A DNA stretch of 64,000 nt from Campylobacter_A concisus_Y (GCF_902460415.1 NZ_CABPTY010000002.1:258857-322856), one strand, 5' to 3'. Positions 44,847 to 54,081 are shown, counted from the stretch's first letter. Notes: a model not told the origin generated them from the letters alone. Numbers and translations: made by a program.

Positions 44847-46448
44847 TTATTTCTTCATCTGAATAGCAGTCTGAATCATCTCATCACTTGTTGTGATACT
44901 TTTTGCACTAGCCTCATAAGCCTTTTGTGTGACTATAACCTCACTTAGCGCTTGACCAAGATCGACATTACTCATTTCAAGTTTATTTGCAAGAATTTGT
45001 GAGCCATAAATGGTCTCACCAGCTTTATTTTTATAAAAAAATGCTTCACCTGAATTTGGAGTTGCTTCATAGAGATTATCACCCACTTTTGATACGCCTT
45101 GCTCATTTTGGAAGTGATATAGAGCTATTTTTGCAACTATAAATGAGCGAGAATTATCAAAATTTGCCATTATATTTCCACGATCATCGACGCTATATTT
45201 TGTGAGATTTCCTTCGGCGTAGCCATCTGCTTTTATGACAAAGTCTTTTTTTGAATTAGCCGAGCTTGTTATGCCATTATAGACATTTGCATCTCCATCG
45301 CCAAGAAAATTTAAAGCCACGTTTCCAACGCTTGTTAATGTATTTGTAACAAGCCTACCGCTACCATCAAAAGTAAGTGTTCCCATAGCTGTATTTTGTA
45401 CAACACCATTAGCATCGGTTATTGTAGCTGTTGCATTCCAAATGGTTTGATCACCACCTTGAGGGATTTGCTTTGTAAAATTTATAGTTACTAAGCTCTT
45501 TGTGCCATCGCTGTTATATATCTCTGAACTTAGTTTTTCTTTATTAGCTACTTCAACTAGTGAAGTAACTTCAGCTTTTACATCTAAGCTAGCAAAATTC
45601 ATAAATTTTAGGCTTTTATTGTTTATATGCCAGCTGCCATCGCTCTCTAGCGTGGTTGAAAACTCACTAAATTTACCATCGCCGTCTTTTACTTTTACCA
45701 CTACGCTATCGCCTGCTTTTGCACCAAATCTTGTCTGACTTAGCGGAATTTGTCCATTTAGTGAGATAGTTTTGTTTGTATTATCGAGTGTATAGTTAAA
45801 ATTTGCCGCATCAATGGCTGTTGTTCGCTTATCTGTTATAAGGCTTGAGTCTAGGTTACCTTTTAAATTTATATTTTTTGTTTGCTTGGCTGGCATATAT
45901 AAAAAATGAGGTAAATTTATACCTTTTTGTGAGCCAGTATCGGCTAGTTTTAGATCTTCTTCTTTTGCAGTAAATGCCTGCGTGGTACCTTTTGTTTGAC
46001 CATATTTTCTAAGAGCATTAGCACTTGGAGTGACTGGAGTAAAACTTGTTAATGTACCAAGAAGCAAGTTGCCTTTATTATCTACTAAATTTCCAGCTGC
46101 GTCTATATCAAAGCTACCTGTTCTTGTATAGTAGTTTCTACCATTTTTGTCAACAACACCAAAAAAGCCTTTACCACCTATGGCTAGGTCGAAGTTATTA
46201 TCGGTATTTTGAAAACTACCATTTGTCATCTTTAAAGCTGTCGTTTGTTTCGTAGCTCCAAGACCTACTTGATTGTTAGTTGGACCACTTCCAGCAGAAG
46301 CCATATGTTGATTGATTAAATTTTTAAACTCAGGGATTGAAGCTTTAAAACCTACGTTGTTGATATTTGAAATATTATTTGCCCAAACATCCATACCAAA
46401 GCTTTGTGTTTTAATGCCACTAATTCCGTTGTAAAAACCTCTCATCAT
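44847..46448 (-). CDS. Second flagellar hook-family protein (short FlgE)
   Basis: 533 residues of the FlgE family: MMRGFYNGISGIKTQSFGMD and NNISNINNVGFKAS at the N-terminus, FDLAIGGKGFFGVVDKNG in the middle, and NVDLGQALSEVIVTQKAYEA at the C-terminus. It matches the C. jejuni protein of about 545 residues called FlgE (Cj0043), in the same fliK-flgD-flgE order. The large hook protein at 31.1-33.6 kb is longer by about 290 residues, mostly in the variable centre. Which one builds the bulk of the hook cannot be read from sequence; the long one is the known main subunit in C. jejuni. Confidence 0.9.
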   Translation of the reverse strand: MMRGFYNGISGIKTQSFGMDVWANNISNINNVGFKASIPEFKNLINQHMASAGSGPTNNQVGLGATKQTTALKMTNGSFQNTDNNFDLAIGGKGFFGVVDKNGRNYYTRTGSFDIDAAGNLVDNKGNLLLGTLTSFTPVTPSANALRKYGQTKGTTQAFTAKEEDLKLADTGSQKGINLPHFLYMPAKQTKNINLKGNLDSSLITDKRTTAIDAANFNYTLDNTNKTISLNGQIPLSQTRFGAKAGDSVVVKVKDGDGKFSEFSTTLESDGSWHINNKSLKFMNFASLDVKAEVTSLVEVANKEKLSSEIYNSDGTKSLVTINFTKQIPQGGDQTIWNATATITDANGVVQNTAMGTLTFDGSGRLVTNTLTSVGNVALNFLGDGDANVYNGITSSANSKKDFVIKADGYAEGNLTKYSVDDRGNIMANFDNSRSFIVAKIALYHFQNEQGVSKVGDNLYEATPNSGEAFFYKNKAGETIYGSQILANKLEMSNVDLGQALSEVIVTQKAYEASAKSITTSDEMIQTAIQMKK

Positions 46449-46453
46449 GGCTT

Positions 46454-47161
46454 TTATCCTTCGTAAAATTCAGATATTTTATCCATTGGGACATATTCGC
46501 CTGCGATTTTTATCATGGCTTTACCATCTACAAATTTTACTGCTTCAACCGGATAGCTACCTACTTGAGTCTTGTATGAATTACCATCTTTTCCAGTGTA
46601 ATTAACAGAAACTGTATATGCACCATTTGGTAATTGTTTTCCAGAATCATCTTTGCCATCCCAAGATATTCTGCGAACTCCTGATTTTAGATCTTTTATA
46701 TCGATTGAACGAACGACCTCTCCATTTGCATTTTTAATTTCAAGCTTACCATTTGCAAGATCTGATTTAAAATAAAGTGCAAAATTTACAGTTTTTTGCT
46801 CATCTGTTAGTAAAACTGAGTTTGAACCAGTTGAGACCATTTTGCCAAGAGCTGATATGGCGTAGGCATTTGCATTTGATTTTAACTGATTTACAAGCTC
46901 TTTCATAGCTGAGTTTGTATTTTGTTGCATCTCTAGTGAAGCTAGCTGACTAGTTTGCGTAAGCATCTTTTCAGTATCCATAGGACTTGTTGGGTCTTGA
47001 TACTGAAGCTCTGTTAAAAGTAGCTTCATAAATGCATCTTTATCTAGCTGCGCATTTGGGTTAGTTCCTGTACCGGCTGCTGCATCTTGCTTTGCTTTTG
47101 CCTTTTTCTCGGCGTTTTTTTGTTGTGTTGTTTGTGTAGTTATATCTGAAACTGAAGCCAT
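46454..47161 (-). CDS. flgD: Hook-capping protein FlgD
   Basis: 235-residue scaffold that caps the growing hook. The N-terminal FlgD segment is LDKDAFMKLLLTELQYQDPT followed by SPMDTEKMLTQTSQLASLEM, then the FlgD Ig-like and tudor parts (ISWDGKDDSGKQLPNGAYTV). An Ala/Lys/Gln-rich stretch (residues 10-35) comes first. Five bases separate it from flgE, and eight from fliK, so the three are one unit. Confidence 0.95.
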   Translation of the reverse strand: MASVSDITTQTTQQKNAEKKAKAKQDAAAGTGTNPNAQLDKDAFMKLLLTELQYQDPTSPMDTEKMLTQTSQLASLEMQQNTNSAMKELVNQLKSNANAYAISALGKMVSTGSNSVLLTDEQKTVNFALYFKSDLANGKLEIKNANGEVVRSIDIKDLKSGVRRISWDGKDDSGKQLPNGAYTVSVNYTGKDGNSYKTQVGSYPVEAVKFVDGKAMIKIAGEYVPMDKISEFYEG

Positions 47162-47169
47162 GATCTCTC

Positions 47170-48570
47170 CTAAATATATCTTGGTATTACTAGCTCAAGC
47201 AAGCTTTGTTCCGCTTGAGCGTTTTCGCTCTCATCGCTTTGATTTGAGCTGTATTTATTCTTTGCTTGTTCTTTTTTATCTTGTCTTTGATTTTGATCTG
47301 AGAAATTCATCTCAAGCTCGGTAAATCCCATATTTACAAGGCTATTTTTAAACTCGGCTTGATTTTGTAAAAAGAGATTCATCGTAGCCGTGGTTGAGTT
47401 AAAATTTACATGCAAATTATTGCCGCGATTTACCATCGTGATCTCAACCTCGCCTAAATTTAGTGGATTAAGCGTGATGTTAAAACGAGTGATCGGAGCT
47501 TTGTAATTTTGCACCTGCTCTTTTAGCGTAGAAGAGAAGTTACTAAGCGTCTCTTTTATCTCAGCCTTTGTTTGAAGCTGGTGTTTGGCGCTACTAGCGA
47601 TATCTTTTACCATTTGATTTAGTTCTGATTTATTATCGCTATTAAATGTCTCTTTGCTCTCTAAATTCTCATTTTTTTGTTGTTCTCTTTCAGGGAAGAG
47701 TAGCGACTCAAGAGTTGGAGCTTTTTGTGCCTTTTGCTCGTGTAAATTTACCTTTACTTTAGGCTCTTTTAGCTGCTCGTCAGGCTCAACATCCACTATC
47801 TCATCATCAAGCTTTACTTCACTATCTAGCTTTTTAGGCTCTTCTTTTACTAAATTTTTAGTTTCATTAGTTGGATTTGCCACTACCTCTTTTAACAAAG
47901 TATCAAGCTTTACGACCTCTTTTGGTTCATTTTTGATGATGGTTTGCTCGACCTCATTTTTTAGCTCTTTTAGATAAAAAGGCTTCTCTTCAGTTTTTAT
48001 AGGTATGAAAAATTCTTTTTTGCCTAAATTTTTAAACATCTCATTTAGTTTTGCCACTTCTTCGTTTGAAATTTCTATATTTTCAAGGCCAAGGTCAAAT
48101 TTCTTAGCAAGGTCGATAAGATCGCTAACGCTTTTAACGTTGCTAAGCTCTTCGACGTTTTCAGGCACACTTAAGAAATTTGCTATTTTGTCGCTGAAAT
48201 TTGGAAATTTACTTACTTTTTCATTGCCATTTAGAATTTCTAAAACTTGCAAAAGCTGCATGAAATTTGCATTTTCATAGAGCTCATTTTTTATATTTTC
48301 ATCCAAATTTTCTTCAAGTGCGGTTGAAATTTTTGCCACGCTTTCACTTTGAGCTTTTTGCAGTGTCTCTTTTTGAGTGGTAACCGTTTTTACTATCTCT
48401 TTGACATCTTTTTCAGTGATTTTTTGGCCGCTATTTGCCTTGCTCGCAGCTGCATCTAAAACCATCGATAAAAATTCGCCATTATTTTGAGATTTTTTAG
48501 AAATAGAGGGCTTTTTACCTCCAGCAGGAGCCAGCAAATCTACGTTGTTTTTCGCTGTATAAGCTTGCAT
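47170..48570 (-). CDS. fliK: Hook-length control protein FliK
   Basis: 466 residues. The first 350 are E/K/N-rich and of low complexity, as expected of a molecular ruler, and the C-terminal domain has ITRFNITLNPLNLGEVEITM and FKNSLVNMGFTELEMNFS, the conserved FliK hook-length domain. It is first in the operon and has its own sigma54 promoter. Corresponds to C. jejuni Cj0041. Confidence 0.9.
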   Translation of the reverse strand: MQAYTAKNNVDLLAPAGGKKPSISKKSQNNGEFLSMVLDAAASKANSGQKITEKDVKEIVKTVTTQKETLQKAQSESVAKISTALEENLDENIKNELYENANFMQLLQVLEILNGNEKVSKFPNFSDKIANFLSVPENVEELSNVKSVSDLIDLAKKFDLGLENIEISNEEVAKLNEMFKNLGKKEFFIPIKTEEKPFYLKELKNEVEQTIIKNEPKEVVKLDTLLKEVVANPTNETKNLVKEEPKKLDSEVKLDDEIVDVEPDEQLKEPKVKVNLHEQKAQKAPTLESLLFPEREQQKNENLESKETFNSDNKSELNQMVKDIASSAKHQLQTKAEIKETLSNFSSTLKEQVQNYKAPITRFNITLNPLNLGEVEITMVNRGNNLHVNFNSTTATMNLFLQNQAEFKNSLVNMGFTELEMNFSDQNQRQDKKEQAKNKYSSNQSDESENAQAEQSLLELVIPRYI

Positions 48571-48605
48571 TTAAACCTTTCAAATTTTTAAACTTAATGC
48601 CAAGC

Positions 48606-48623
48606 ATGCAAAATCTATTCCAA
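48606..48623 (-). promoter_or_regulatory. Sigma54 promoter of fliK-flgD-flgE
   Basis: On the minus strand TTGGAAT-N5-TTTGCAT, with GG at 48621-48620 and GC at 48609-48608, exactly ten bases between. It lies 36 bases upstream of the fliK ATG. Same class as the large hook gene promoter. Confidence 0.85.
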
Positions 48624-48667
48624 AAATTAATTTCTTGATATCAGCTTAAAATTTATAAAAATTTGGC

Positions 48668-48673
48668 TATAAT
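48668..48673 (+). promoter_or_regulatory. -10 box of typA
   Basis: TTGGCTATAATC gives TATAAT 58 bases before the typA start. Confidence 0.55.
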
Positions 48674-48731
48674 CTGCCCCTATTTTAAAACTGACAAACG
48701 AAAAATAGCAAACTAATAAACGGAGAAAAAT

Positions 48732-50534
48732 TTGGAAAAGATACGAAATATAGCCGTTATCGCACACGTCGACCACGGTAAAACAACAATGGTTGATGAG
48801 CTTTTGAAACAGTCAGGAACATTTAACGAGCATCAAAACCTTGGCGAGCGTGTAATGGATAGTAACGACATCGAAAGAGAGCGTGGCATCACGATTCTTT
48901 CTAAAAACACCGCCATTCGTTACAAAGATACAAAGATTAACATCATTGATACCCCAGGCCACGCCGACTTTGGTGGTGAGGTAGAGCGTGTTCTTAAGAT
49001 GGTTGATGGCGTTTTGCTACTTGTCGATGCGCAAGAGGGTGTTATGCCGCAAACTAAATTCGTCGTCAAAAAAGCACTTTCACTAGGGCTTCGTCCAATC
49101 GTCGTCGTAAATAAGATAGACAAACCTGCAGGCGATCCAGACCGCGTTATAAATGAAATTTTTGACCTTTTTGTCGCACTTGACGCAAATGATGAGCAGC
49201 TAGAATTTCCAGTCGTTTATGCCGCTGCTAAAAATGGCTACGCAAAGCTAAAACTAAGCGATGAAAACAAAGATATGCAGCCACTTTTTGAGACTATCCT
49301 AGCTCACGTACCAGCTCCAAGCGGCAGCGACGAGAACCCACTTCAGCTTCAAGTTTTCACGCTTGATTATGATAACTACGTCGGCAAGATCGGTATTGCA
49401 AGAATTTTTAACGGTAAGATATCAAAAAATCAAAATGTCATGCTTGCAAAGGCTGATGGCACAAAGACAACTGGTAGAATTTCAAAGTTAATTGGCTTTA
49501 TGGGTCTTGAAAGAACCGATATTAACGAGGCTGGCACTGGCGACATCGTAGCGATCGCTGGCTTTGATGCGCTTGATGTTGGCGATAGTGTCGTTGATCC
49601 AAATAATCCTCATCCGCTCGATCCTCTCCATATCGAAGAGCCAACACTTAGCGTTGTATTTTCTGTAAATGATGGGCCATTAGCAGGTACTGAGGGCAAA
49701 CACGTCACATCAAATAAGATCGATGAGCGCCTTGCAAACGAGATGAAGACAAATATCGCGATGAAGTATGAAAACATCGGCGAGGGCAAATTTAAAGTAA
49801 GTGGCCGTGGTGAGCTTCAGATTACTATTTTGGCTGAAAATATGCGCCGCGAGGGTTATGAGTTTTTACTTGGCAGACCTGAGGTCATCGTAAAAGAGAT
49901 AAACGGCGTAAAATGCGAGCCATATGAGCTTTTGGTAATCGATGCACCTGATGATACGACAGGCACAGTCATAGAAAAACTAGGCAAAAGAAAGGCTGAA
50001 ATGGTCTCTATGAACCCAACAGGCGATGGCCAAACAAGGATCGAGTTTGAGATTCCAGCGCGCGGACTTATCGGCTTTAGAAGTCAGTTTTTAACTGACA
50101 CAAAGGGCGAGGGCGTTATGAACCACAGCTTTTTGGAGTTTAGACCACTTAGCGGTACCGTCGAGCATAGAACAAATGGTGCTTTAGTTTCGATGGAAAA
50201 CGGCGTAACGCTTGCTTATTCGCTATTTAACTTACAAGATCGTGGTGTGCTTTTCCTTGATCCGCAAGCAAAAGTCTATGTGGGCATGATCATCGGCGAG
50301 CACAGCCGTCCAAACGACCTTGACGTAAATCCTATCAAGGGTAAAAACCTAACAAACGTGCGTGCTAGCGGTAGCGACGATGCGATCAAGCTTGTGCCAC
50401 CTAGAAAGCTAAGCCTTGAGCGCGCGCTAGAGTGGATAGAAGATGACGAGTTAGTCGAGGTTACACCTATAAATATCCGCGTTCGCAAGCGCTATTTAGA
50501 CCCAACAGAGCGCAAAAGAAAAGCAAAACTCTAA
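48732..50534 (+). CDS. typA: Ribosome-binding GTPase TypA/BipA
   Basis: 600-residue translational GTPase that associates with ribosomes under stress and in 50S assembly. TTG start after CGGAGA. G1 AHVDHGKTTMVDELL, G2 region ERERGITILSKNT, G3 IDTPGHADFGGEV, G4 VVVNKIDKPAG. The C-terminal GEHSRPNDLDVNPIKGKNLT is characteristic of TypA rather than EF-G or LepA. Monocistronic, with an ideal terminator-like hairpin downstream. Confidence 0.96.
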   Translation: MEKIRNIAVIAHVDHGKTTMVDELLKQSGTFNEHQNLGERVMDSNDIERERGITILSKNTAIRYKDTKINIIDTPGHADFGGEVERVLKMVDGVLLLVDAQEGVMPQTKFVVKKALSLGLRPIVVVNKIDKPAGDPDRVINEIFDLFVALDANDEQLEFPVVYAAAKNGYAKLKLSDENKDMQPLFETILAHVPAPSGSDENPLQLQVFTLDYDNYVGKIGIARIFNGKISKNQNVMLAKADGTKTTGRISKLIGFMGLERTDINEAGTGDIVAIAGFDALDVGDSVVDPNNPHPLDPLHIEEPTLSVVFSVNDGPLAGTEGKHVTSNKIDERLANEMKTNIAMKYENIGEGKFKVSGRGELQITILAENMRREGYEFLLGRPEVIVKEINGVKCEPYELLVIDAPDDTTGTVIEKLGKRKAEMVSMNPTGDGQTRIEFEIPARGLIGFRSQFLTDTKGEGVMNHSFLEFRPLSGTVEHRTNGALVSMENGVTLAYSLFNLQDRGVLFLDPQAKVYVGMIIGEHSRPNDLDVNPIKGKNLTNVRASGSDDAIKLVPPRKLSLERALEWIEDDELVEVTPINIRVRKRYLDPTERKRKAKL

Positions 50535-50549
50535 TCAAAATTTGTCATC

Positions 50550-50571
50550 TAGCCCCTTTGTAAAGGGGCTA
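50550..50571 (+). terminator. Terminator hairpin after typA
   Basis: Perfect inverted repeat TAGCCCCTTT-GT-AAAGGGGCTA, 15 bases after the typA stop, followed by AT-rich sequence. Confidence 0.75.
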
Positions 50572-50785
50572 ATAATTAAACTCTAAAAACAGCAAATAAA
50601 TTTATATAAATTTCTCATACTTTTTTTGCATTATTTATTTAAGTTGGCTTTGTTCAAGACGAAATAGAGCCATTCTCTCTCATTTAAAATTTATCAATCT
50701 TAAAACTATTTATGCTTTAAAATACCATACTCACTTTTCTATTTTTGCTTTTAATGTAATCAATACAAAAATGTTTAGTTTATGC

Positions 50786-50791
50786 TAGAAT
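50786..50791 (+). promoter_or_regulatory. Extended -10 box of the G+C-rich island
   Basis: TATGCTAGAATC, with TAGAAT preceded by TGC, 24 bases before the lipoprotein start and followed by an AAAGGA ribosome site. It drives the three-gene island. Confidence 0.6.
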
Positions 50792-50814
50792 CGGTGAAAA
50801 TTTAAAGGAAACCG

Positions 50815-51444
50815 ATGAAAAAACTAAAATTTATCTTTGCTTTTGCCGCGGCGTTTGTTTTTAGCGGTTGCTACGAGACGATGCTGCTTACGCGCGTACC
50901 GATCTCGGCGCTTGCTTCGGATAAAGGCGCGGACGTGAAATCCACGATCGTGCTAACGGGTATAACGCCGCAGACGCACGAAACGAAGACGGTAACGGAC
51001 AACGTGCGGGTTTTTGTCCCCGACGCTAAATTTAAGGACTTCCCGACGGGAGAAACCGCCTACGAGATGAGCGTGAGCGCCGGTAAGGGCGAAAAAGGCG
51101 GCAAAAACTCGGATAAGCGCGCCGTGCGGATATATCTAAGCCCAGACGGCGACGTCTACGGCAAGCTTAGCAAAAATATGCTCGAGCAGTACGCGGGCGC
51201 GGCAAAACAGGGCGAAGCGCCGACGCTAAAAGCGGCGATCAAATTTGAAAACGACACGAAGGACGTCTATGAGCTGGTCGTGGGCAACGACTTTAAGGCT
51301 AGCGATGAGGCGCAAACGGGCGGCGTTTATACCTTGATGCCTGGGCAGGTTACGGGGGCTATCTGGGCGGATAGCGCGGCGGTACGTGACGCGGTCGCGG
51401 GCAAAGCGGTTAAAATCGGCACTCTAAAAAAGACGGCGAAATGA
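50815..51444 (+). CDS. Predicted lipoprotein, first gene of the G+C-rich island
   Basis: 209 residues. Signal peptide with lipobox VFSGC (Cys19), so it is a membrane-anchored lipoprotein. The mature part has mixed strands (VPISALASDKGADVKSTIV, then GKLSKNMLEQYAGAAKQGE) and no catalytic motif I know; it resembles DUF7424-like lipoproteins of uncertain role. Codon use is clearly different from the neighbours: GCG, GCC, GGC and CGC are common. It overlaps proC by four bases (ATGA). Confidence 0.75.
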   Translation: MKKLKFIFAFAAAFVFSGCYETMLLTRVPISALASDKGADVKSTIVLTGITPQTHETKTVTDNVRVFVPDAKFKDFPTGETAYEMSVSAGKGEKGGKNSDKRAVRIYLSPDGDVYGKLSKNMLEQYAGAAKQGEAPTLKAAIKFENDTKDVYELVVGNDFKASDEAQTGGVYTLMPGQVTGAIWADSAAVRDAVAGKAVKIGTLKKTAK

Positions 51445-52355
51445 AAAACGTAAAAATAGGCTTCATTGGCGGCGGAAATATGGGCGGCGCGATGATAGAG
51501 GCGCTTTGGCGCGCGCAATCTGACGAAGCGGACGCGGGGCGAAGCTCGGCCGAGGGCGAGCGAAAATCCAGCGGCGGCAGCGAGACGCAAAGGGCGGAAA
51601 ATTTAGTGCAAACTGGCAAAAACGTAAGCCAGCGCGAATGCGAAAAAAAGACGAAATTTGAAATCCTAGCCTATGCTAGAAGCAAAAACGAGGCTTTGCG
51701 GCAGAGATTCGGCGTAAAAATAGCCGCGAGCGAAACGGATCTAGCGCGCGAAGCGGACGCGGTCGTGCTGGCTACTAAGCCCGCTAGCTACGAGGCTATC
51801 TTGCGCCTGATCGCGCCCGATCTTGCGGGCAAAATTTTGCTTCTTTTGGCGCCGGGTTTTGACATAAAACGCGCTAGGCAAATCGTAGGCGAGGGCGTTT
51901 ATATCGCTCGTGCGATGCCAAATATCGCCGCTTGCATTGGCGCATCGGCCATGGCTCTTTGCTTTGACGCTGGATTTAGCGAGGCTAAGAAAGAGACCGT
52001 GCGCGAGATAATCGCTAAAATCGGTAAAATTTACGAGATAGACGAGGCTGGGTTTGCCGCATTTACGGGCATCGCGGGAAGCCTGCCCGCGTATGTTTGC
52101 GCCTTTATCGAGGCTGCGGCCGATGCGGGCGTGCGGGGCGGACTGCCTAGGCGGCTTTGCTACGACGCCGTCTGTGCGGCCGTGGAAGGGACGGCGCGCC
52201 TGATCCAAAGCGGCAAGCACCCGGCCGCGCTAAAAGACGAGGTCTGCTCGCCGGCGGGAACCACGATTGAGGGACTTGCCGCGCTTGAAAAAGGCGGATT
52301 TCGCGGCGCTTTGATGCAGGCCGTCGCCGCTTGCATCGCCAAAGCGCGGGGTTAG
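51441..52355 (+). CDS. proC: Pyrroline-5-carboxylate reductase with insertion
   Basis: NADPH-dependent last step of proline synthesis. 304 residues; the usual length is about 270. The Rossmann start KIGFIGGGNMGGAMIEAL and the C-terminal substrate block GLPRRLCYDAVCAAVEGTAR and EVCSPAGTTIEGLAALEKGG are intact. The extra length is a low-complexity, Ser/Glu/Gly-rich insertion at about residues 25-65 (ADAGRSSAEGERKSSGGSET), right after the first helix. Strong G+C-rich codon use (43 of 60 bases are G/C in 52081-52140). Second gene of the island. Confidence 0.92.
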   Translation: MKNVKIGFIGGGNMGGAMIEALWRAQSDEADAGRSSAEGERKSSGGSETQRAENLVQTGKNVSQRECEKKTKFEILAYARSKNEALRQRFGVKIAASETDLAREADAVVLATKPASYEAILRLIAPDLAGKILLLLAPGFDIKRARQIVGEGVYIARAMPNIAACIGASAMALCFDAGFSEAKKETVREIIAKIGKIYEIDEAGFAAFTGIAGSLPAYVCAFIEAAADAGVRGGLPRRLCYDAVCAAVEGTARLIQSGKHPAALKDEVCSPAGTTIEGLAALEKGGFRGALMQAVAACIAKARG

Positions 52356-52375
52356 GCAAATTTTTAAGGATAAAA

Positions 52376-53065
52376 ATGAAAAATTTATTATTTGCGCTAT
52401 TTGCGGCGTTAAATTTATTCGCTAGCGAGCCTGGCCTTTCGCCATTGCTAGCCGCAGATACGCTAGAAAAGCTCAAAAAATGCAAAAACCCCGATCTAAA
52501 CGCTACCAAAGAGTGCGTGCAAGCGGGCATAGTAGCGGCTAACTTAAAGCAAGACTACGGCGCGGCGGAGGGGCTATTTAGCCTAGCTTGCGCCAAAGGA
52601 GACGGCGAGGGCTGCTTTTATCTAGGCGAACTTTATAAAAATAATCTAGTAAAAGCCGCAGACAAGAGCGAGCGCGAGACTAAGATTAGCGCGTATTACA
52701 AGGCTAGCTGCGTCCTTTACGAGTATTTGCCGGGTTGCTTGGCGCTAGCAAATTTTATGCAAGAAGAGCTGAGCGACGAGGTGCAGTCGTTTGCGATAAA
52801 CAATACCCTATGCAACAAAAAATACGCTCCCGGATGCTACAACGTGGGTTGGATGATAGAGCGAACGGGAGGCGATATTGGCGAGATGATGGAGTATTAC
52901 GAGCGCTCGTGTAAGCTAGGCTACGTAGGCGGCTGCGCGAGAGCGGCGTGGCTGTATGAGGGAAATTTCAACGAAAACAGATACGAGCAAGTAAAAAAAG
53001 ACGCGAAAAAGGCAAAGCAAATGCGAAAAAAGGCGTGCGAGCTAGGCGATAAGCAAAGCTGTTAA
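52376..53065 (+). CDS. Exported Sel1-repeat protein, third gene of the island
   Basis: Start at the ATG at 52376 after AAGGA; upstream frame to 52331 rejected. 229 residues: signal MKNLLFALFAALNLFASEPG, then Sel1-like units with paired cysteines (LFSLACAKGDGEGCFYLGEL, YYERSCKLGYVGGCARAAWL, KKACELGDKQSC). Of the same general Hcp-like family as the proteins at 13.4 and 18.5 kb, but clearly different in repeats and composition. It follows proC by 20 bases, so it is probably cotranscribed with it. Function unknown. Confidence 0.8.
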   Translation: MKNLLFALFAALNLFASEPGLSPLLAADTLEKLKKCKNPDLNATKECVQAGIVAANLKQDYGAAEGLFSLACAKGDGEGCFYLGELYKNNLVKAADKSERETKISAYYKASCVLYEYLPGCLALANFMQEELSDEVQSFAINNTLCNKKYAPGCYNVGWMIERTGGDIGEMMEYYERSCKLGYVGGCARAAWLYEGNFNENRYEQVKKDAKKAKQMRKKACELGDKQSC

Positions 53066-53235
53066 ATTGACAATAAGGCGTTTTGACAAAAATTTTAAAA
53101 CGATAAAACTCTAGAAAGTCTTAGCATAGCCAGCAATGTAGAGTAGTAACTTTTAGCATATTTTTGAATTCTGCAAGAAGTTTGCTAGTTTAAGTTTTTA
53201 AGTTTATAAAAACTTTGCCATACTTTTTATAGTAG

Positions 53236-53269
53236 CTAGTGAAGTAAAGTTAAATTTTTACTTCACTAG
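53236..53269. repeat. 34-base hairpin in the gap upstream of the TorA genes
   Basis: The 425 bases between the Sel1 gene and the monohaem gene hold no gene I can support. They contain a perfect 13-base inverted repeat CTAGTGAAGTAAA / TTTACTTCACTAG with an eight-base loop. No T-run follows, so it is not a typical terminator; an operator or RNA element is possible. Confidence 0.6.
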
Positions 53270-53490
53270 ATCCATAATTAAAATTTTTACAGAGCTTGTA
53301 AGCTAGAAAAATTTTACTTATACCTTCAGCAATTAAGCCATCCAATAAAACTCATTGATAAATTTTCTGCCAAATCTTATTTTTAATAAAAATGAATATT
53401 AACTTTCTTAAATAAAGCTAAATACAACAATGTAATTTTAAGCCATTAGGTTATAAGATTTTTTTAAATTTTATTTTTAAGGATTGCAAC

Positions 53491-54060
53491 ATGAAAATGC
53501 TATTTTTAGCCCCTGTCTTAGCATGTAGTCTTGCTTTTAGTGCCGATGTCATCGCAAAAGATGCCAATATAACGCTAGATGGCAAGATGATAGGAAAGAT
53601 CGAGGTTTTAACACCAGTTGAAGTCGTCGAAAAAGGTGATAAAACGAGTAAGATCAAGGTTAATGGCGTAGTTTCGGCAAACTACTTGGCTCAGCTTCAA
53701 AGAAGCATAGAAGATCCGGAAGTTTTTATTGCTTTTAATGATGAAAGTGGGATAAATTTTAAAAAAGTAAAAGATATTGAAGATGAGTATGGCGAAATAT
53801 GGTACCAAGCAGAGGGTGTTTACGAAGTGCCAAATGACGCACTTGGTGGCGATACAAAAAAGCTTTACGTAAAAGCACAACAAATTTACGAAGAGACGTG
53901 TTCCGCATGTCATAGACTTCATGAGCCAAATAGCTTTACAGCGGCTCAGTGGCCAGCAAATTTAGCTGGAATGGTCGATGCAAAATTTGTAGCACTAGAC
54001 GAAACTGACCTAAATTTAGTGCTCAAATACTTACAACACAATGCCAAAAAAGTAAAATAA
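53491..54060 (+). CDS. Monohaem c-type cytochrome, partner of the TorA-like enzyme
   Basis: 189 residues, exported (signal MKMLFLAPVLACSLAFSADV). An SH3-like part (residues 20-110) is followed by a single haem motif CSACHRLHEP and the late methionine/HN region typical of TorC/TorY C-terminal domains. It sits 21 bases before the molybdoenzyme gene. C. jejuni has the same pair (Cj0265c and Cj0264c), where it gives electrons to the S-/N-oxide reductase in the periplasm. Confidence 0.9.
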   Translation: MKMLFLAPVLACSLAFSADVIAKDANITLDGKMIGKIEVLTPVEVVEKGDKTSKIKVNGVVSANYLAQLQRSIEDPEVFIAFNDESGINFKKVKDIEDEYGEIWYQAEGVYEVPNDALGGDTKKLYVKAQQIYEETCSACHRLHEPNSFTAAQWPANLAGMVDAKFVALDETDLNLVLKYLQHNAKKVK

Positions 54061-54081
54061 ATTTTTCATAAGGGAGAAAAT

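Noticed and set aside
51741..52530. Several long minus-strand frames across proC and the Sel1 gene
   Set aside because: Stop codons are rare there simply because of the high G+C; the plus-strand frames have the conserved domains.
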